From Gammaproteobacteria bacterium (GTDB taxonomy: Bacteria > Pseudomonadota > Gammaproteobacteria > Xanthomonadales > SZUA-36): a stretch of DNA of 64,000 nucleotides. The DNA lies in contig JAJFLB010000060.1 in the NCBI GenBank assembly GCA_021772915.1, positions 62,001 to 126,000 on the forward strand, written 5' to 3'. The notes under the pieces were generated by a model, which saw nothing but the letters and a program-made list of their open reading frames with translations, had not been told where the DNA came from and did no database searches. The position numbers were made by a program, and so were the translations under genes. The first letter of the stretch is position 1, and each line of letters opens with the position of its first letter. Below are positions 34,262 through 43,103 of the stretch, piece by piece.

Positions 34262-35959
34262 TTACCTTGGGAAAGCCTGCTTTGCCGATGGCGATCCCGG
34301 GACCGATGTTTCGGCAACGACCGGCTCGACTTTCCAGATTGGATTCCAGCCATCCAACTCGTACCGATCTGTCATCGGAAATCCCGGCGGACGGATATCC
34401 TCCAGCCTTTTGTCAAACGTGATCCTCGTGGCGAATCTTGGCTCCGTCGCCGTCAGGGAACCGGACGTTACGCTGCCGAAAATGTATAGGGTTGCGTCTT
34501 CCCTTGACCTGTAGCTCCTGACCGCAAATTGAAGTTTGGCGTAAATGGACGCGTAAATGTTCAGGTCTCCCGGGCCGGTGACTTCGGGTTCGGCCACAAC
34601 GATGGACCTGTCGGAAACCAGTCCCAGGTAATCCTCGGGGTGATCACTGGCAACAGGATCGTGGGCATAGACCAGGTCGCCCTCGATGATGATCCTCTTG
34701 GGCGAATAAACCAGCACCTTGCCCTCGACAGTACCGCTCAGGTAGAGCATTGCCCGGTTGATGCCAAGTAGATATGCCGAATCCAGCGTCAATTCGACTC
34801 GCTGCCCGGGTTCCTCCGAATCAACGGGCTGCCAAATAAAGGAGCCGTCGGGATAGAAGGTGATCCGGGTGTCCTGATCAAAATAATGTACCTGCTCAGA
34901 TCCGAACCCGGAGTCATCAGGAAAGGGAATATAGCGCCTCGGCAACTGAATTCTTCTGACCCCGGTCTCCAGCCCACCCAGGAAGATCTCGTCGCGCCGG
35001 ACCCGTCCCTTTGCGTGGCTCGTGTTGACCTTGCGAAACGTGGTCGTCACCTTACCGTGGAATACCGGCCTGGTCCCCCGCTCATACCCTACTTGGATCT
35101 CCGAATTGGAGTGGAAGCGCCCGTCGATCTGGTCGTCGTTGACCTGCACATACGGGTCCCAGCGGTTGACGAGTTGAGCGTAGTTCGAAAAGGAAAGGCG
35201 CTTCATACGCATTTGGGTGGAGAGCCTCTTCCCGTCCTTGATCGTGGAGACTTCGACGCTGACCTGCTCGATATCGGTATCGGCGTTTGCCGGTATTTTG
35301 CGGAAGGAGGTCGTGTAGGTCCGGCCTTCGTGTTCCCAGGTTATTGACGGGTCGGAAGGATCCATCCTGTCGAACTCACGGGACCAGTCGGCGAATTTCT
35401 CATTGAGCATGGCCTGCTGTTCAAGATGTATCAATTCCACGGATGGTGCAGACCGGTCTGACTCCTGGTCACCAACACGAAGGGCTCGATTGCTCTCGAC
35501 AATTGCCGCAATGATGTCCAGCCCGACCGACTGCGGTTCTCGAGACTCGGGGTGTTTTTCGGAGAAAACCGGAGGTGGCGGCGGAGCGTACTCGGCTGGC
35601 TCAATTTCGTCTGGGTCTGGCGGCAACTGGGGCGGATCGAGAACGAGTGACGCGGTCGTGGCCACGATTTCATCGGCCTCGGCAATGACCGGGTCGTTGT
35701 CAACCAACTCGGCTTCCACAGGACTCTTCACGGTCTCGGCGACCTCGATGGGGGCGTTCTCGCCGGCTTCTGACTCACTGAGGTGATCGCCGGTATCGGG
35801 CAGGAGCACGTTCACAAGCAACGCAGAGTGCGCGTCGCCGGGTTCGGGTCCGATCCTGAAGCCCAGGAACAGGAGTATGAGCGCGAGGTGGACTACGAGG
35901 GAAACACAGGCGGCCACGACCAGCGATCGGTTTGTCGCTTTCGGCCAGCGGCGCTTCAT
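34262..35959 (-). CDS. Inner-membrane anchored, Pro-rich periplasmic protein of unknown function
   Basis: About 565 residues from an ATG at 35959 (the frame opens at 36028). One helix near the N-terminus (LVVAACVSLVVHLALILLFL) gives TonB-like topology, followed by a Pro/Glu-rich segment (DPPQLPPDPDEIEPAEYAPPPPPVF). The large C-terminal part is beta-rich with repeated strand motifs (KVLVYSPKRIIIEGDLVYAHDP, LNIYASIYAKLQFAVRSY, ATLYIFGSVTSGSL), like a bactofilin- or pilus-assembly-type repeat fold. An inverted repeat AATCAC-N5-GTGATT lies just upstream. I do not recognise the family. Confidence 0.65.
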   Translation of the reverse strand: MKRRWPKATNRSLVVAACVSLVVHLALILLFLGFRIGPEPGDAHSALLVNVLLPDTGDHLSESEAGENAPIEVAETVKSPVEAELVDNDPVIAEADEIVATTASLVLDPPQLPPDPDEIEPAEYAPPPPPVFSEKHPESREPQSVGLDIIAAIVESNRALRVGDQESDRSAPSVELIHLEQQAMLNEKFADWSREFDRMDPSDPSITWEHEGRTYTTSFRKIPANADTDIEQVSVEVSTIKDGKRLSTQMRMKRLSFSNYAQLVNRWDPYVQVNDDQIDGRFHSNSEIQVGYERGTRPVFHGKVTTTFRKVNTSHAKGRVRRDEIFLGGLETGVRRIQLPRRYIPFPDDSGFGSEQVHYFDQDTRITFYPDGSFIWQPVDSEEPGQRVELTLDSAYLLGINRAMLYLSGTVEGKVLVYSPKRIIIEGDLVYAHDPVASDHPEDYLGLVSDRSIVVAEPEVTGPGDLNIYASIYAKLQFAVRSYRSREDATLYIFGSVTSGSLTATEPRFATRITFDKRLEDIRPPGFPMTDRYELDGWNPIWKVEPVVAETSVPGSPSAKQAFPR

Positions 35960-36107
35960 TAGGTAATCACCTGAAGTGATTTTCTCCTCGGATTTTTGGT
36001 TATCGGCTATCTCAGCATCAATGCCCAATCAGCAGAGCGCCTTTTTCGGATCCATCTATATCCAGTGTAGCGCACGGCTGGCGAATTGCACGAAACCGAA
36101 GCTCACC

Positions 36108-36154
36108 AAAAAGGGGTCGGATCCAATTAGATCAATTGGATCCGACCCCTTTTC
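36108..36154. repeat. Dispersed palindrome, canonical copy
   Basis: The best copy: AAAAGGGGTCGGATCCAATT (36109-36128) / AATTGGATCCGACCCCTTTT (36134-36153), a perfect 20-bp stem with a 5-base loop. It lies between two divergent genes, so it is not only a terminator. Confidence 0.95.
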
Positions 36155-36160
36155 TGGTTC

Positions 36161-36195
36161 TTGCAATAATGTATAGTGTGTAGTATATACTACAC
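36161..36195 (+). promoter_or_regulatory. Promoter and palindromic operator of XRE module
   Basis: TTGCAA (36161-36166), 17-base spacer, TATATA (36184-36189). The -10 lies in the centre of a perfect 18-bp palindrome GTGTAGTATATACTACAC (36178-36195) that abuts the ATG at 36196. The transcript should start at or next to the ATG, so the mRNA is probably leaderless and autorepressed. Confidence 0.7.
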
Positions 36196-36546
36196 ATGAA
36201 TTTTGGAGAACTTGTTAGAAAATCACGACTGAAAGCGCAGTCTGAGGATCGAAAATACTCACTCCGCAAGACGGCAGTGCGGGTCGGAATTCAACCCTCA
36301 TACCTGAGCAAGATCGAACGGGAAGAACTGCCCCCGCCAGGTGAAGAGGTTATCTGCAAGTTATCCGAAGACCTGGGATTGGATACGGATGTGATGCTGG
36401 CCATGGCTGGCAAGGTTTCAACCGAGTTACTGGAAGTCATCCGTAGCCGTCCTGAATTGTTCGCAAAACTCTTGCGGGAACTCAAATCTGCACCCGATCA
36501 CGCGGTGCTGAAGTTGGTCCGCGAGGTACGCGATGGAGAATGGTAG
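36196..36546 (+). CDS. XRE-family transcriptional regulator
   Basis: 116 residues with an N-terminal XRE domain (MNFGELVRKSRLKAQSEDRKYSLRKTAVRVGIQPSYLSKIEREE ... EEVICKLSEDLGLDTDVMLAMAGKV) and a C-terminal helical tail. The PSYLSKIERGE-type recognition helix is typical of the group that controls small autoregulated modules. The stop overlaps an ATG of the next gene. No ribosome site precedes its start, which agrees with a leaderless transcript. Confidence 0.88.
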   Translation: MNFGELVRKSRLKAQSEDRKYSLRKTAVRVGIQPSYLSKIEREELPPPGEEVICKLSEDLGLDTDVMLAMAGKVSTELLEVIRSRPELFAKLLRELKSAPDHAVLKLVREVRDGEW

Positions 36547-36554
36547 GGAAAATC

Positions 36555-37565
36555 ATGATTACACTTGAGCGGCAACAACTCGTTATCCGATTTCCGGAAA
36601 TCCACCCTCACGCAGAGGCCCGGATATCATTTCAGCGTACCTTGCGAATACCTGATGACGGCCGGGACTATCCTTTACCACCTGGAATGGGTGAGTTCCC
36701 ATTACATCACATAGAAGACTATCCCAAAAAACTCCCAGCGAAATGGGCACAGCATGGTGGTGTTTTTATGCCGATGTACCAGTCTGAGGCGTTATGGCTG
36801 AGTTTCGGGACAGGCAATCACGATTATCCAATCGCCCTGCAAATTGCTGCCGGCAAGATCAATGCGGTCAACGCAGAGCCCTGGCAGGAGGACATGCAGT
36901 TTGAGCCGCAGGGATATGTGGTTACAAACCAGCAACCGTGGCTGGATGGTTTTTGTATCGAAAAAGGGAAGATTCGACAATTTGTTGCAGCGCCCTTAGG
37001 CGAAGGCGTGACAGTTGAAGAACAGATAACCGGTGAAGCAGAATTCGGCGGCATTCAGATAAAGGCATGGCCACTTAAAGCTGATGTTTATGAGGAAATG
37101 CTTCTTAACAGACCTTCATTCCACGGGGAATATGGGTTGGACATGGTGATGGCTTGTATGTGTGAGGAAAGCGCCCCGATGGATATGGGTCTTGGCATGG
37201 GCGGTTCCATGAAACAGGAGGTTTATGACGATGAGTTCCGGCCAAAAGACTGGGACACCAATGTGAGTTCACGTTGCTATGTGCATTTGCTCAACTCCAT
37301 CTCATACGCTCAGGTTACCGGGCATTTGCCACCACGCCAGCCCTACGAGGCGGCAGACTACGCAGCCGCAGGTTTACCGTGGTTTGACTATTACAGCGAC
37401 CAGGCGTCAATTGACGGTAGCGAGGTGCTAAAAAACCTCAAAACATGGAAAGACTTCCAGGGCGAGAAGAAAGAGCAGTCGGTAAACATTGAGCCAAAAA
37501 CTGTAATTCATCTTGAAGGGAAATCTGGCACTGGTCGACCCGTCTCACAAGGTGATCATTTTTGA
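36555..37565 (+). CDS. Conserved protein of unknown function, partner of XRE regulator
   Basis: About 336 residues. The ATG at 36555 has an AGGGA site; an in-frame ATG at 36540 overlaps the regulator stop. I recognise the block PWLDGFCIEKGKIRQFVAAPLGEGVTVEEQITGEAEFGGIQIKAW as one found in an uncharacterised family of many bacteria, with no known activity. The N-terminal half is beta-rich with FPEIHPHAEARISFQRTLRIPDDG. The Met/Cys-rich MVMACMCEESAPMDMGLGMGGSM is unusual. Tied to the regulator by overlap, so the two form one module. Confidence 0.7.
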   Translation: MITLERQQLVIRFPEIHPHAEARISFQRTLRIPDDGRDYPLPPGMGEFPLHHIEDYPKKLPAKWAQHGGVFMPMYQSEALWLSFGTGNHDYPIALQIAAGKINAVNAEPWQEDMQFEPQGYVVTNQQPWLDGFCIEKGKIRQFVAAPLGEGVTVEEQITGEAEFGGIQIKAWPLKADVYEEMLLNRPSFHGEYGLDMVMACMCEESAPMDMGLGMGGSMKQEVYDDEFRPKDWDTNVSSRCYVHLLNSISYAQVTGHLPPRQPYEAADYAAAGLPWFDYYSDQASIDGSEVLKNLKTWKDFQGEKKEQSVNIEPKTVIHLEGKSGTGRPVSQGDHF

Positions 37566-37585
37566 GGAGATCTCATGTCTTTGCT

Positions 37586-37632
37586 AAAAAGAGGTCGGAT
37601 CCAACAAATTAATTGGATCCGACCCCTTTTTG
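37586..37632. repeat. Dispersed palindrome, GGTCGGATCC type
   Basis: AAAAAGAGGTCGGATCCAA / TTGGATCCGACCCCTTTTT, one mismatch in the left arm (GAGG for GGGG), 21 bases after the stop of the XRE-partner gene and positioned as a terminator. Confidence 0.9.
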
Positions 37633-37772
37633 CTCCCTTTCCCTGCAAGGTGGTATACAAATTACGTAGCGATGAAAGTCCCATTCAATTCCAATTCAAT
37701 CAATTACAGCATAGACTGCATTCCACGAATCTTGATAGATAATCTTTTGAGTTTAAACCTGGATTTCAAATT

Positions 37773-39623
37773 TTGAAAATTGAATCCCTCCAAATATCAA
37801 ACATTCTTAGTTTTAAGTATTACGAAAATATTGAAGACGCGGAAAAGATCAGTTTTGATGGAGGAGTTAATATTTTAATAGGCGGAAATGGATCCGGGAA
37901 ATCGACCGCTTTAGAAGTAATAAACTTCCTTCTTAAACGCGTTATATACAAACAGTACACAATCAATCAAAATCTATACCTAAAGAAAAATTCAATTCTA
38001 GTCGATGAACGAAAGCAAATATTATTGCCGGCGAACAATCAATCTTACAGTGGATTTAGATTGGATCCCAATTGGGAAAATGAAAATGATCACCAGTGTA
38101 TTAGGCTCAAAATAACATTAGATGATATAGACACTAAGAACCTTTTGGTTATCTCCAGCAACCAAAAACTAATAAACGACATTTCAGCTAGGTATACGAC
38201 TCGTGTAAAAACCGAGCTATCTGGAAATTTCCCCTTTTATACAATTGACGTTTCCCTCAATAGAGTTCGATCTGAGTTTACAACTACACTCGTAGAAGGC
38301 ACTCACGATTTAGGGTTTGAATACCTTGTAGACTATAATTTTTATAAAGGAGCCTTGGAGTTTTACAATTTGGAAAACCCAAACTCTCAAATCGAGCCGT
38401 TACGCGAATCATTCAGTTTTATAAGCGGTTACAGGAACTACCATTCCTTTGAAGAGTCAATTTCTCTTAAAGATGAACATCCATTGCAGCAAATTCAGGG
38501 TATCCGTGGTCAAGGCTACAACAAGAGTCTGAATAGTGGCGATACATCAGAGCCACCAATTTTTGGCTTGGTACGATTGAGAATTGCTGATATTCATTTC
38601 GGTCTAATGCCTCAGAAGCTGAGTGAAGAGGAGTGCGAGAAACAAGCGAACAAACTTCCTTTTCTAATTGCAATAAACAAAAGCCTCAAAATTATCAATC
38701 TAGAATGTAAGATCAAACTAACCGATCAAAGAACCTGGCAATACAATTTCCACTTTTTTGACCTAAAAAGGAAAAAAAGTTTAGCCGACATAAATAGTCT
38801 AAGTGCCGGCCAAAAAGGAATAATTCATCTGGTTTTCGAAGCTTTTGGGAAGGACGAAATCAAAGGCGGATTGGTAATCATAGATGAACCAGAATTGCAT
38901 TTACATTACCAATTTCAACACGAATATCTAAATGTTATTGACACGCTGAATAGAAAACAAAAGTGTCAGTACATTTTGGCAACTCACTCTGAGGCATTGA
39001 TAAACTCGACTACAATAAGCCGTGTAAAGCGATTCTCACTGGACAAAAACGGCTATACCCGAATCAAGGCGCCCATATTGAGCAACGACCAACGCTCATT
39101 AATAAAGATATTGGACAATACGCGGTCAACATACGCCTTTTTCGCCAACAAAGTGATATTGGTTGAAGGGGATACAGATAGATACTTTTTTAGGTCCCTT
39201 ATTAAATTGAAGTCTCCCAAATTGGATCAGGAGGTAGCCATCTTGGATATGAATGGAAAGGGCCCATACAAAGAATGGCTGGGGCTATTTTCTAGTTTTG
39301 GATTGCAAGTGTACGTAATAGGCGATTTTGACTTCATTTATGAGAGATTTTATCCAAAAGAAAAAAAGATAAAGCTTACAACACATGCCAAAGTAGGAGC
39401 TTTCAAAGAAAAACACACGGACTGGAAATCCAACATCGAGAGCGATTATCGTAATCACATTTACATACTAAAAGAAGGAGATCTTGAGCACTATTTGGGT
39501 ATTAGAAAGGGGCTCCGAAAAGTGATCGACTTCTGCAACCAAAAATTACGGGGCTTTCTAAAGAGTAAGACTCCACTGAGCATTGAATTGATTGACATCG
39601 TAAAGCGGATAAAAAGACACTAG
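37773..39623 (+). CDS. OLD-family ATPase with C-terminal TOPRIM nuclease domain
   Basis: 616 residues. The ABC-type ATPase has Walker A GGNGSGKST near residue 36, signature LSAGQKG near 344 and Walker B LVIIDEPELHLH near 371, then the switch LATHSEAL. The C-terminal part has TOPRIM marks: VILVEGDTDRYFF near 463 and VIGDFDFI near 510. OLD-family proteins are DNA nucleases with antiphage roles. The gene is markedly AT-rich against its neighbours, which suggests transfer. The start is a TTG without a clear ribosome site. No companion (UvrD-type Gajia B or DUF4435) is adjacent. Confidence 0.88.
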   Translation: MKIESLQISNILSFKYYENIEDAEKISFDGGVNILIGGNGSGKSTALEVINFLLKRVIYKQYTINQNLYLKKNSILVDERKQILLPANNQSYSGFRLDPNWENENDHQCIRLKITLDDIDTKNLLVISSNQKLINDISARYTTRVKTELSGNFPFYTIDVSLNRVRSEFTTTLVEGTHDLGFEYLVDYNFYKGALEFYNLENPNSQIEPLRESFSFISGYRNYHSFEESISLKDEHPLQQIQGIRGQGYNKSLNSGDTSEPPIFGLVRLRIADIHFGLMPQKLSEEECEKQANKLPFLIAINKSLKIINLECKIKLTDQRTWQYNFHFFDLKRKKSLADINSLSAGQKGIIHLVFEAFGKDEIKGGLVIIDEPELHLHYQFQHEYLNVIDTLNRKQKCQYILATHSEALINSTTISRVKRFSLDKNGYTRIKAPILSNDQRSLIKILDNTRSTYAFFANKVILVEGDTDRYFFRSLIKLKSPKLDQEVAILDMNGKGPYKEWLGLFSSFGLQVYVIGDFDFIYERFYPKEKKIKLTTHAKVGAFKEKHTDWKSNIESDYRNHIYILKEGDLEHYLGIRKGLRKVIDFCNQKLRGFLKSKTPLSIELIDIVKRIKRH

Positions 39624-40004
39624 TAGTTCAAATTTTCAAATATTTGTTCAAATGTTTATAGTTTAGGATATCGTCAATTCCTTTGTATTGCTCAAATCCC
39701 AACCAATTCAACCGCATTCTTCCGGCATATGCCAGAACGTAGTTTGGGATCAATGCTATCAGAATATACCGAAAGCAGTACAAGTGGGATTAATGCCCTT
39801 TTTCCATAATTTCGCACTTATTGAGTCACTGATTTTCGCAGTTTTTTACTTGGCTTGTACGGTAACTCAGCGAAATTGGCATCTTTGGCGAGGTTTTATC
39901 CCGGTCACGCCTGCATTTCAGTCCAAATCCTGACTGTAAGACGAAAGAAACCATGCCGCCCAGTGGGGGAACAGCCAGTTTAATAAACGTGTTAGATTCT
40001 TTCT

Positions 40005-40196
40005 TCAGACGAACAAGCCCGTTTTTGGCGGAGACCGACATTTAGGCAACAGTCCTGTTGTTGCAGAAGTTTCATTGCCGTCCAAGTGAGCGAGTATCTT
40101 CTGAATAACCGCTGGTTCTTCGATGCTGGCGATGATCTTGGCGGCACCACGACATTCTCTGCAGGTTGCAGTGTCAAAGTTTAATCTTCCCCTCAA
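40005..40196 (-). pseudogene. IS91-like (Y2) transposase, C-terminal remnant
   Basis: About 60 codons of the end of an IS91-type transposase: CRECRGAAKIIASIEEPAVIQKILAHLD, then a short linker and the characteristic ending SPPKTGLFV. The CxxC, the IEEPxVIxKILAHLD helix and the PPxxGLF end are hallmarks of that transposase's C-terminus. An in-frame TAA lies at about 40236 and the rest of the gene is missing. Confidence 0.6.
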
Positions 40197-40314
40197 GTGT
40201 AGTGCGTGAATTTTGCGTGTATCAGTTATGCACGGTTATGCATTGTACTGCAATCGAGGACATCGGACGCCCCGGTAACTAATTGATAAATATACTGTTA
40301 TGTTTAACCATTAC

Positions 40315-40349
40315 GGACTGAAAATCCGCGTGTCGGAAGCACGATTCCT
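40315..40349 (+). other. tRNA-Phe fragment (anticodon arm to degenerate T-arm)
   Basis: GGACTGAAAATCC forms the anticodon arm with loop CTGAAAA (anticodon GAA, Phe), followed by GCGTGTCGG and a damaged T-arm (GAAGCACGATTCC instead of the usual GGTTCGATTCC). No D-arm or acceptor stem is present, so this is a remnant or attachment site, not a working tRNA. Confidence 0.6.
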
Positions 40350-40498
40350 ACAAGACAGTTGGTTTTCTTGGCCAGGTGGAAGTGTTGAAAATTGGTTTGC
40401 AGCTGTTGAAATCCAAGGTGGTGAATTGCGTGGAAATTTTGGGCGAAAATCGTGCCTTAATCGTGCCTTAGCGAGCCCAAACCAGCCCAATTCAGACC

Positions 40499-40529
40499 AA
40501 CAAGCCCTTGAATAAGGGCTTGTTTTTAT
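40499..40529. terminator. Rho-independent terminator next to tmRNA-like end
   Basis: AACAAGCCCT (40499-40508) / AGGGCTTGTT (40515-40524), 10-bp stem with a 6-base loop, followed by T-rich sequence on the plus strand and, on the minus strand, preceded by the CCACCA end of the tRNA-like element. A stem of this kind commonly ends tRNA or tmRNA transcripts. Confidence 0.75.
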
Positions 40530-40538
40530 TGAAAACAG

Positions 40539-40575
40539 TGGTGGAGGCGGCGGGAATCGAACCGCGGACATTGCC
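40539..40575 (-). other. tmRNA/tRNA-like 3' end, probable attachment-site copy
   Basis: On the minus strand this reads GTCCGCGGTTCGATTCCCGC then CGCCTCCACCA, the T-arm, acceptor strand and CCA end typical of a tmRNA (ssrA). One G of the T-stem is missing. The 5' part of tmRNA is absent, because a coding gene begins at 40680. Short 3' copies of this kind are left by elements that integrate in ssrA. Confidence 0.6.
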
Positions 40576-40679
40576 GTCTTGGTGATGTTTGTCCCCAGGC
40601 GTCCGAACTTGCGTCAAAATGATGCTCGGATGAGTCGAGATTATTGGCGTAAGCCCTTGGGTGTTTTCGATTCAAGGAA

Positions 40680-43103
40680 TTAACCAATTACCGCCACAAA
40701 CTCACCTATTACACTTAATTCGCCCGCCGATTCAGCATCAAACACCAAGTCATTGTACCCTTCCGCATTAGAATCTGGGCTCAATACAATTTTGCTGTGT
40801 AGCCACTCATCTCCAGCACTTTCCTTCTCGCTTTTGTACATTTTTACCGTAAATGATGAGCCCGTGTCCTGATCCTGTATGTCCCTGTGCTGAACAATAA
40901 CAACGCTGTTGTTACGACTTCCGCCCGGATTGGACTTAAATAAACACCACGCCCCGTTAGGGATTCTTCTGTTCATTGACTCGCCCATAACACGCGTTAC
41001 AAAGTGACCTTCTTGGGGCCTGAATGAATCAGGTAGTTCAACCCAGTCAAATTTTTCGACCTGTTGCTCCTTGCTGAACTGGCCTGCTGCTATCTTGAGA
41101 TCATAAATTGGCACAGCATTCTTAAAGGGTTTCACATCTTCTCGTTTCACTAACCTGAGTGGCAAGCCCGGATATCGCTCTGTTGAAGGTTGGCCACCTG
41201 ACCCCGTTGCTTCAATTTGTTCTGCTCTTTGATCTTTAGTAACGTCAGCTTTCGCCATTTCTGAAAAGTAGGCGTTTGTCTCTGGATCAGTGCTGTAGAT
41301 ATAACAACCTTTTTGGCCCCGTGTCATCAGTGTTCTATACGTATTCTTTATTATCGTGTCCGCTCGTACTAATGCTTCATCGGGACTATTCCTTAGAAGA
41401 GTTTTGAAACCTTTCACCGAACTGTCATTTTTTGAGCGTTCTGTCGCGTCGGTAATAACTCGCCCATCTCGCACGACAAAGTCTGGTCCAATAATTACGC
41501 CTATATAGTCTAGTTCTAGTCCCTGACAAGTATGGATACACCCGACTTCATTGACGGTCTCTGGTTTCATTATCCACAGGCTACCGTCTGTTTTGAGGTT
41601 CCATTTCATGGAGAAATTATGTTCTTCAAAGACTATGTCGTCATTGTCCGGATTCTTTGTGCTGACCCAGTCCCAGCAATAACCGGCAACCAACCGGGCC
41701 TTGTTCCTAATGCGATTCTTTCTAAAAATACTGTCACGTAGTTCACTGGGTGAATTGAAAACTCGGAAATCGTAATCGACACCAGTCAATGTTTCGTTGG
41801 CCGTACTCCTAATGCTCAAACTATTATCAACCCAGGAAAGATAACCCTGTGAACCGTTACAACGAAATTGTGAGGCGAGTTCAAGTTGATGAATTTGTGC
41901 GCCTGCGCTTCTGGCCCAGCTTTTGATCTCTTGTATTTCACCGATGTCTTTCCAGGTAACACGTTGGTCCTCGTCGATGAAAAACACACTTAGTTTTGCG
42001 GCGTTGATTATTTCCTTGATTTGGTTTTCACCCAGGTTCTGGTACATGCCTGATTTCGCGTTGAGCCGATGTGCTTCATCAACAACGAGAACATCAAGAC
42101 TATTGGCGTCGCTGTTGTGGTAACTGCCTGAGCCTCTGAAGAGGTTATTGATATGGCTTTTTGTGTAAGTGTCTTGCAATTTTGCTGCATACACAGCACG
42201 TGGTGCGGCATTTTTGGTAACGTATTGTGTAAGCATTTCCCTGTTGGTCAATACGACTAAAAGGTTTACGGCGACCACGGATTTCCCAGTGCCGGGCCCA
42301 CCTTCAACAATGAGCACTTGTTTGCTTTCCGGTGTTGCTTGTTCAGCAAGTGCCAGCACGGTTTCAAAAACCAGTTTCTGATCATCAATCATGACGAATT
42401 CAGGGTTGCCCTCCATCATCGAAACCAGTTTGTCCGCAAGATTCTTGGATGGCTTAATTTTCCCGTTATCAATACGGTACATGATGTTATCAATATCCCC
42501 GTATTTAACATGCTGCTTGATAAAGCGCTGTAGCCGTTGAGCGTCGTGTTTTAGGAATGAGGGTGCTTTTGCCGTGTGGGCCTGATAGAAAGAGTGGTTG
42601 ATAACATCATTGGCTTCGCAGTTGTGCAGGTAGGCACAGGGCTTCAAGGTGATGTTTTCTTCTCTGACGGTTTCGTTGAAGTCATATAACAATGCGGCGT
42701 ACGACCATGCCTGATAGGAAGGGTGGTTGACTTCCCTCTCGCCCCCGCCGAGAAAGGTTTCCACGATGGCATCTTTGCCTGTGAGTTTCACTTCTGACCA
42801 TTGTTTAAGTTCGACGATGACAGCAGTGTCGGCTTTATCTTGGTCCTTTCCAGTAAGTATGAAGTCGATGCGATTGGATGTTTGTGGGACTTTGTACTCG
42901 ATTGAGACACCTGCATTTCCCGGGATGGCGGCATCAGTCAGGATATTGTTCATATACAGCATGGAGTTTTTCCATGAATCGATTTCTGACTTGCTGGTTG
43001 AGTGACCTAACTGTGTTTTGAAACGTGCAAGTATTTTTGTTGCAATAACATTGGAAGTAACATCTTTTTGAAATTCTGACTTGGTCGCAGAATAAACTAT
43101 CAC
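40680..43103 (-). CDS. Nuclease-helicase-LexA-type peptidase fusion (DUF2075)
   Basis: 807 residues, three parts. N-terminus: a PD-(D/E)xK-like nuclease, with RIDFILTG and VIVELKQW (residues ~78-103). Middle: a DUF2075 superfamily 1-like helicase, with Walker A GGPGTGKS near 268, DEAH-like VVDEAHRLNA near 343, QFRC and the CIHTCQGLELD motif near 525. C-terminus: a LexA/S24 peptidase fold, with Ser in VMGESMNRRIPNG near 706 and Lys in FTVKMYK near 751, the expected Ser-Lys pair. GTG start overlaps the stop of the upstream MazG-like gene by one base. Likely antiphage function, inferred from context. Confidence 0.85.
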   Translation of the reverse strand: MIVYSATKSEFQKDVTSNVIATKILARFKTQLGHSTSKSEIDSWKNSMLYMNNILTDAAIPGNAGVSIEYKVPQTSNRIDFILTGKDQDKADTAVIVELKQWSEVKLTGKDAIVETFLGGGEREVNHPSYQAWSYAALLYDFNETVREENITLKPCAYLHNCEANDVINHSFYQAHTAKAPSFLKHDAQRLQRFIKQHVKYGDIDNIMYRIDNGKIKPSKNLADKLVSMMEGNPEFVMIDDQKLVFETVLALAEQATPESKQVLIVEGGPGTGKSVVAVNLLVVLTNREMLTQYVTKNAAPRAVYAAKLQDTYTKSHINNLFRGSGSYHNSDANSLDVLVVDEAHRLNAKSGMYQNLGENQIKEIINAAKLSVFFIDEDQRVTWKDIGEIQEIKSWARSAGAQIHQLELASQFRCNGSQGYLSWVDNSLSIRSTANETLTGVDYDFRVFNSPSELRDSIFRKNRIRNKARLVAGYCWDWVSTKNPDNDDIVFEEHNFSMKWNLKTDGSLWIMKPETVNEVGCIHTCQGLELDYIGVIIGPDFVVRDGRVITDATERSKNDSSVKGFKTLLRNSPDEALVRADTIIKNTYRTLMTRGQKGCYIYSTDPETNAYFSEMAKADVTKDQRAEQIEATGSGGQPSTERYPGLPLRLVKREDVKPFKNAVPIYDLKIAAGQFSKEQQVEKFDWVELPDSFRPQEGHFVTRVMGESMNRRIPNGAWCLFKSNPGGSRNNSVVIVQHRDIQDQDTGSSFTVKMYKSEKESAGDEWLHSKIVLSPDSNAEGYNDLVFDAESAGELSVIGEFVAVIG

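Larger units (their letters stand above)
39624..40679. other. Integration scar between defence genes
   Basis: About 1,050 bases without an intact gene. It contains, in order, the tail of an IS91-like transposase (minus, 40005-40196), a tRNA-Phe fragment (plus, 40315-40349), a strong terminator (40499-40529) and a tmRNA-like 3' end (minus, 40539-40575). Open frames at 39688-39933 and 40300-40515 are not convincing genes. Confidence 0.65.

Noticed and set aside
39688-39933. Plus-strand frame of 81 codons after the OLD gene
   Set aside because: No recognisable content and no ribosome site; it lies in the integration scar.
40300-40515. Open frame encoding GLKIRVSEARFL...
   Set aside because: The sequence is a translation of the tRNA-Phe fragment (such KIRVSE-RFL peptides are known artefacts) and ends in the terminator stem.
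40311-40571. Minus-strand frame beginning AVRFPPPPPLF
   Set aside because: The start is the tmRNA-like T-arm and CCA end read as protein; no conserved product.
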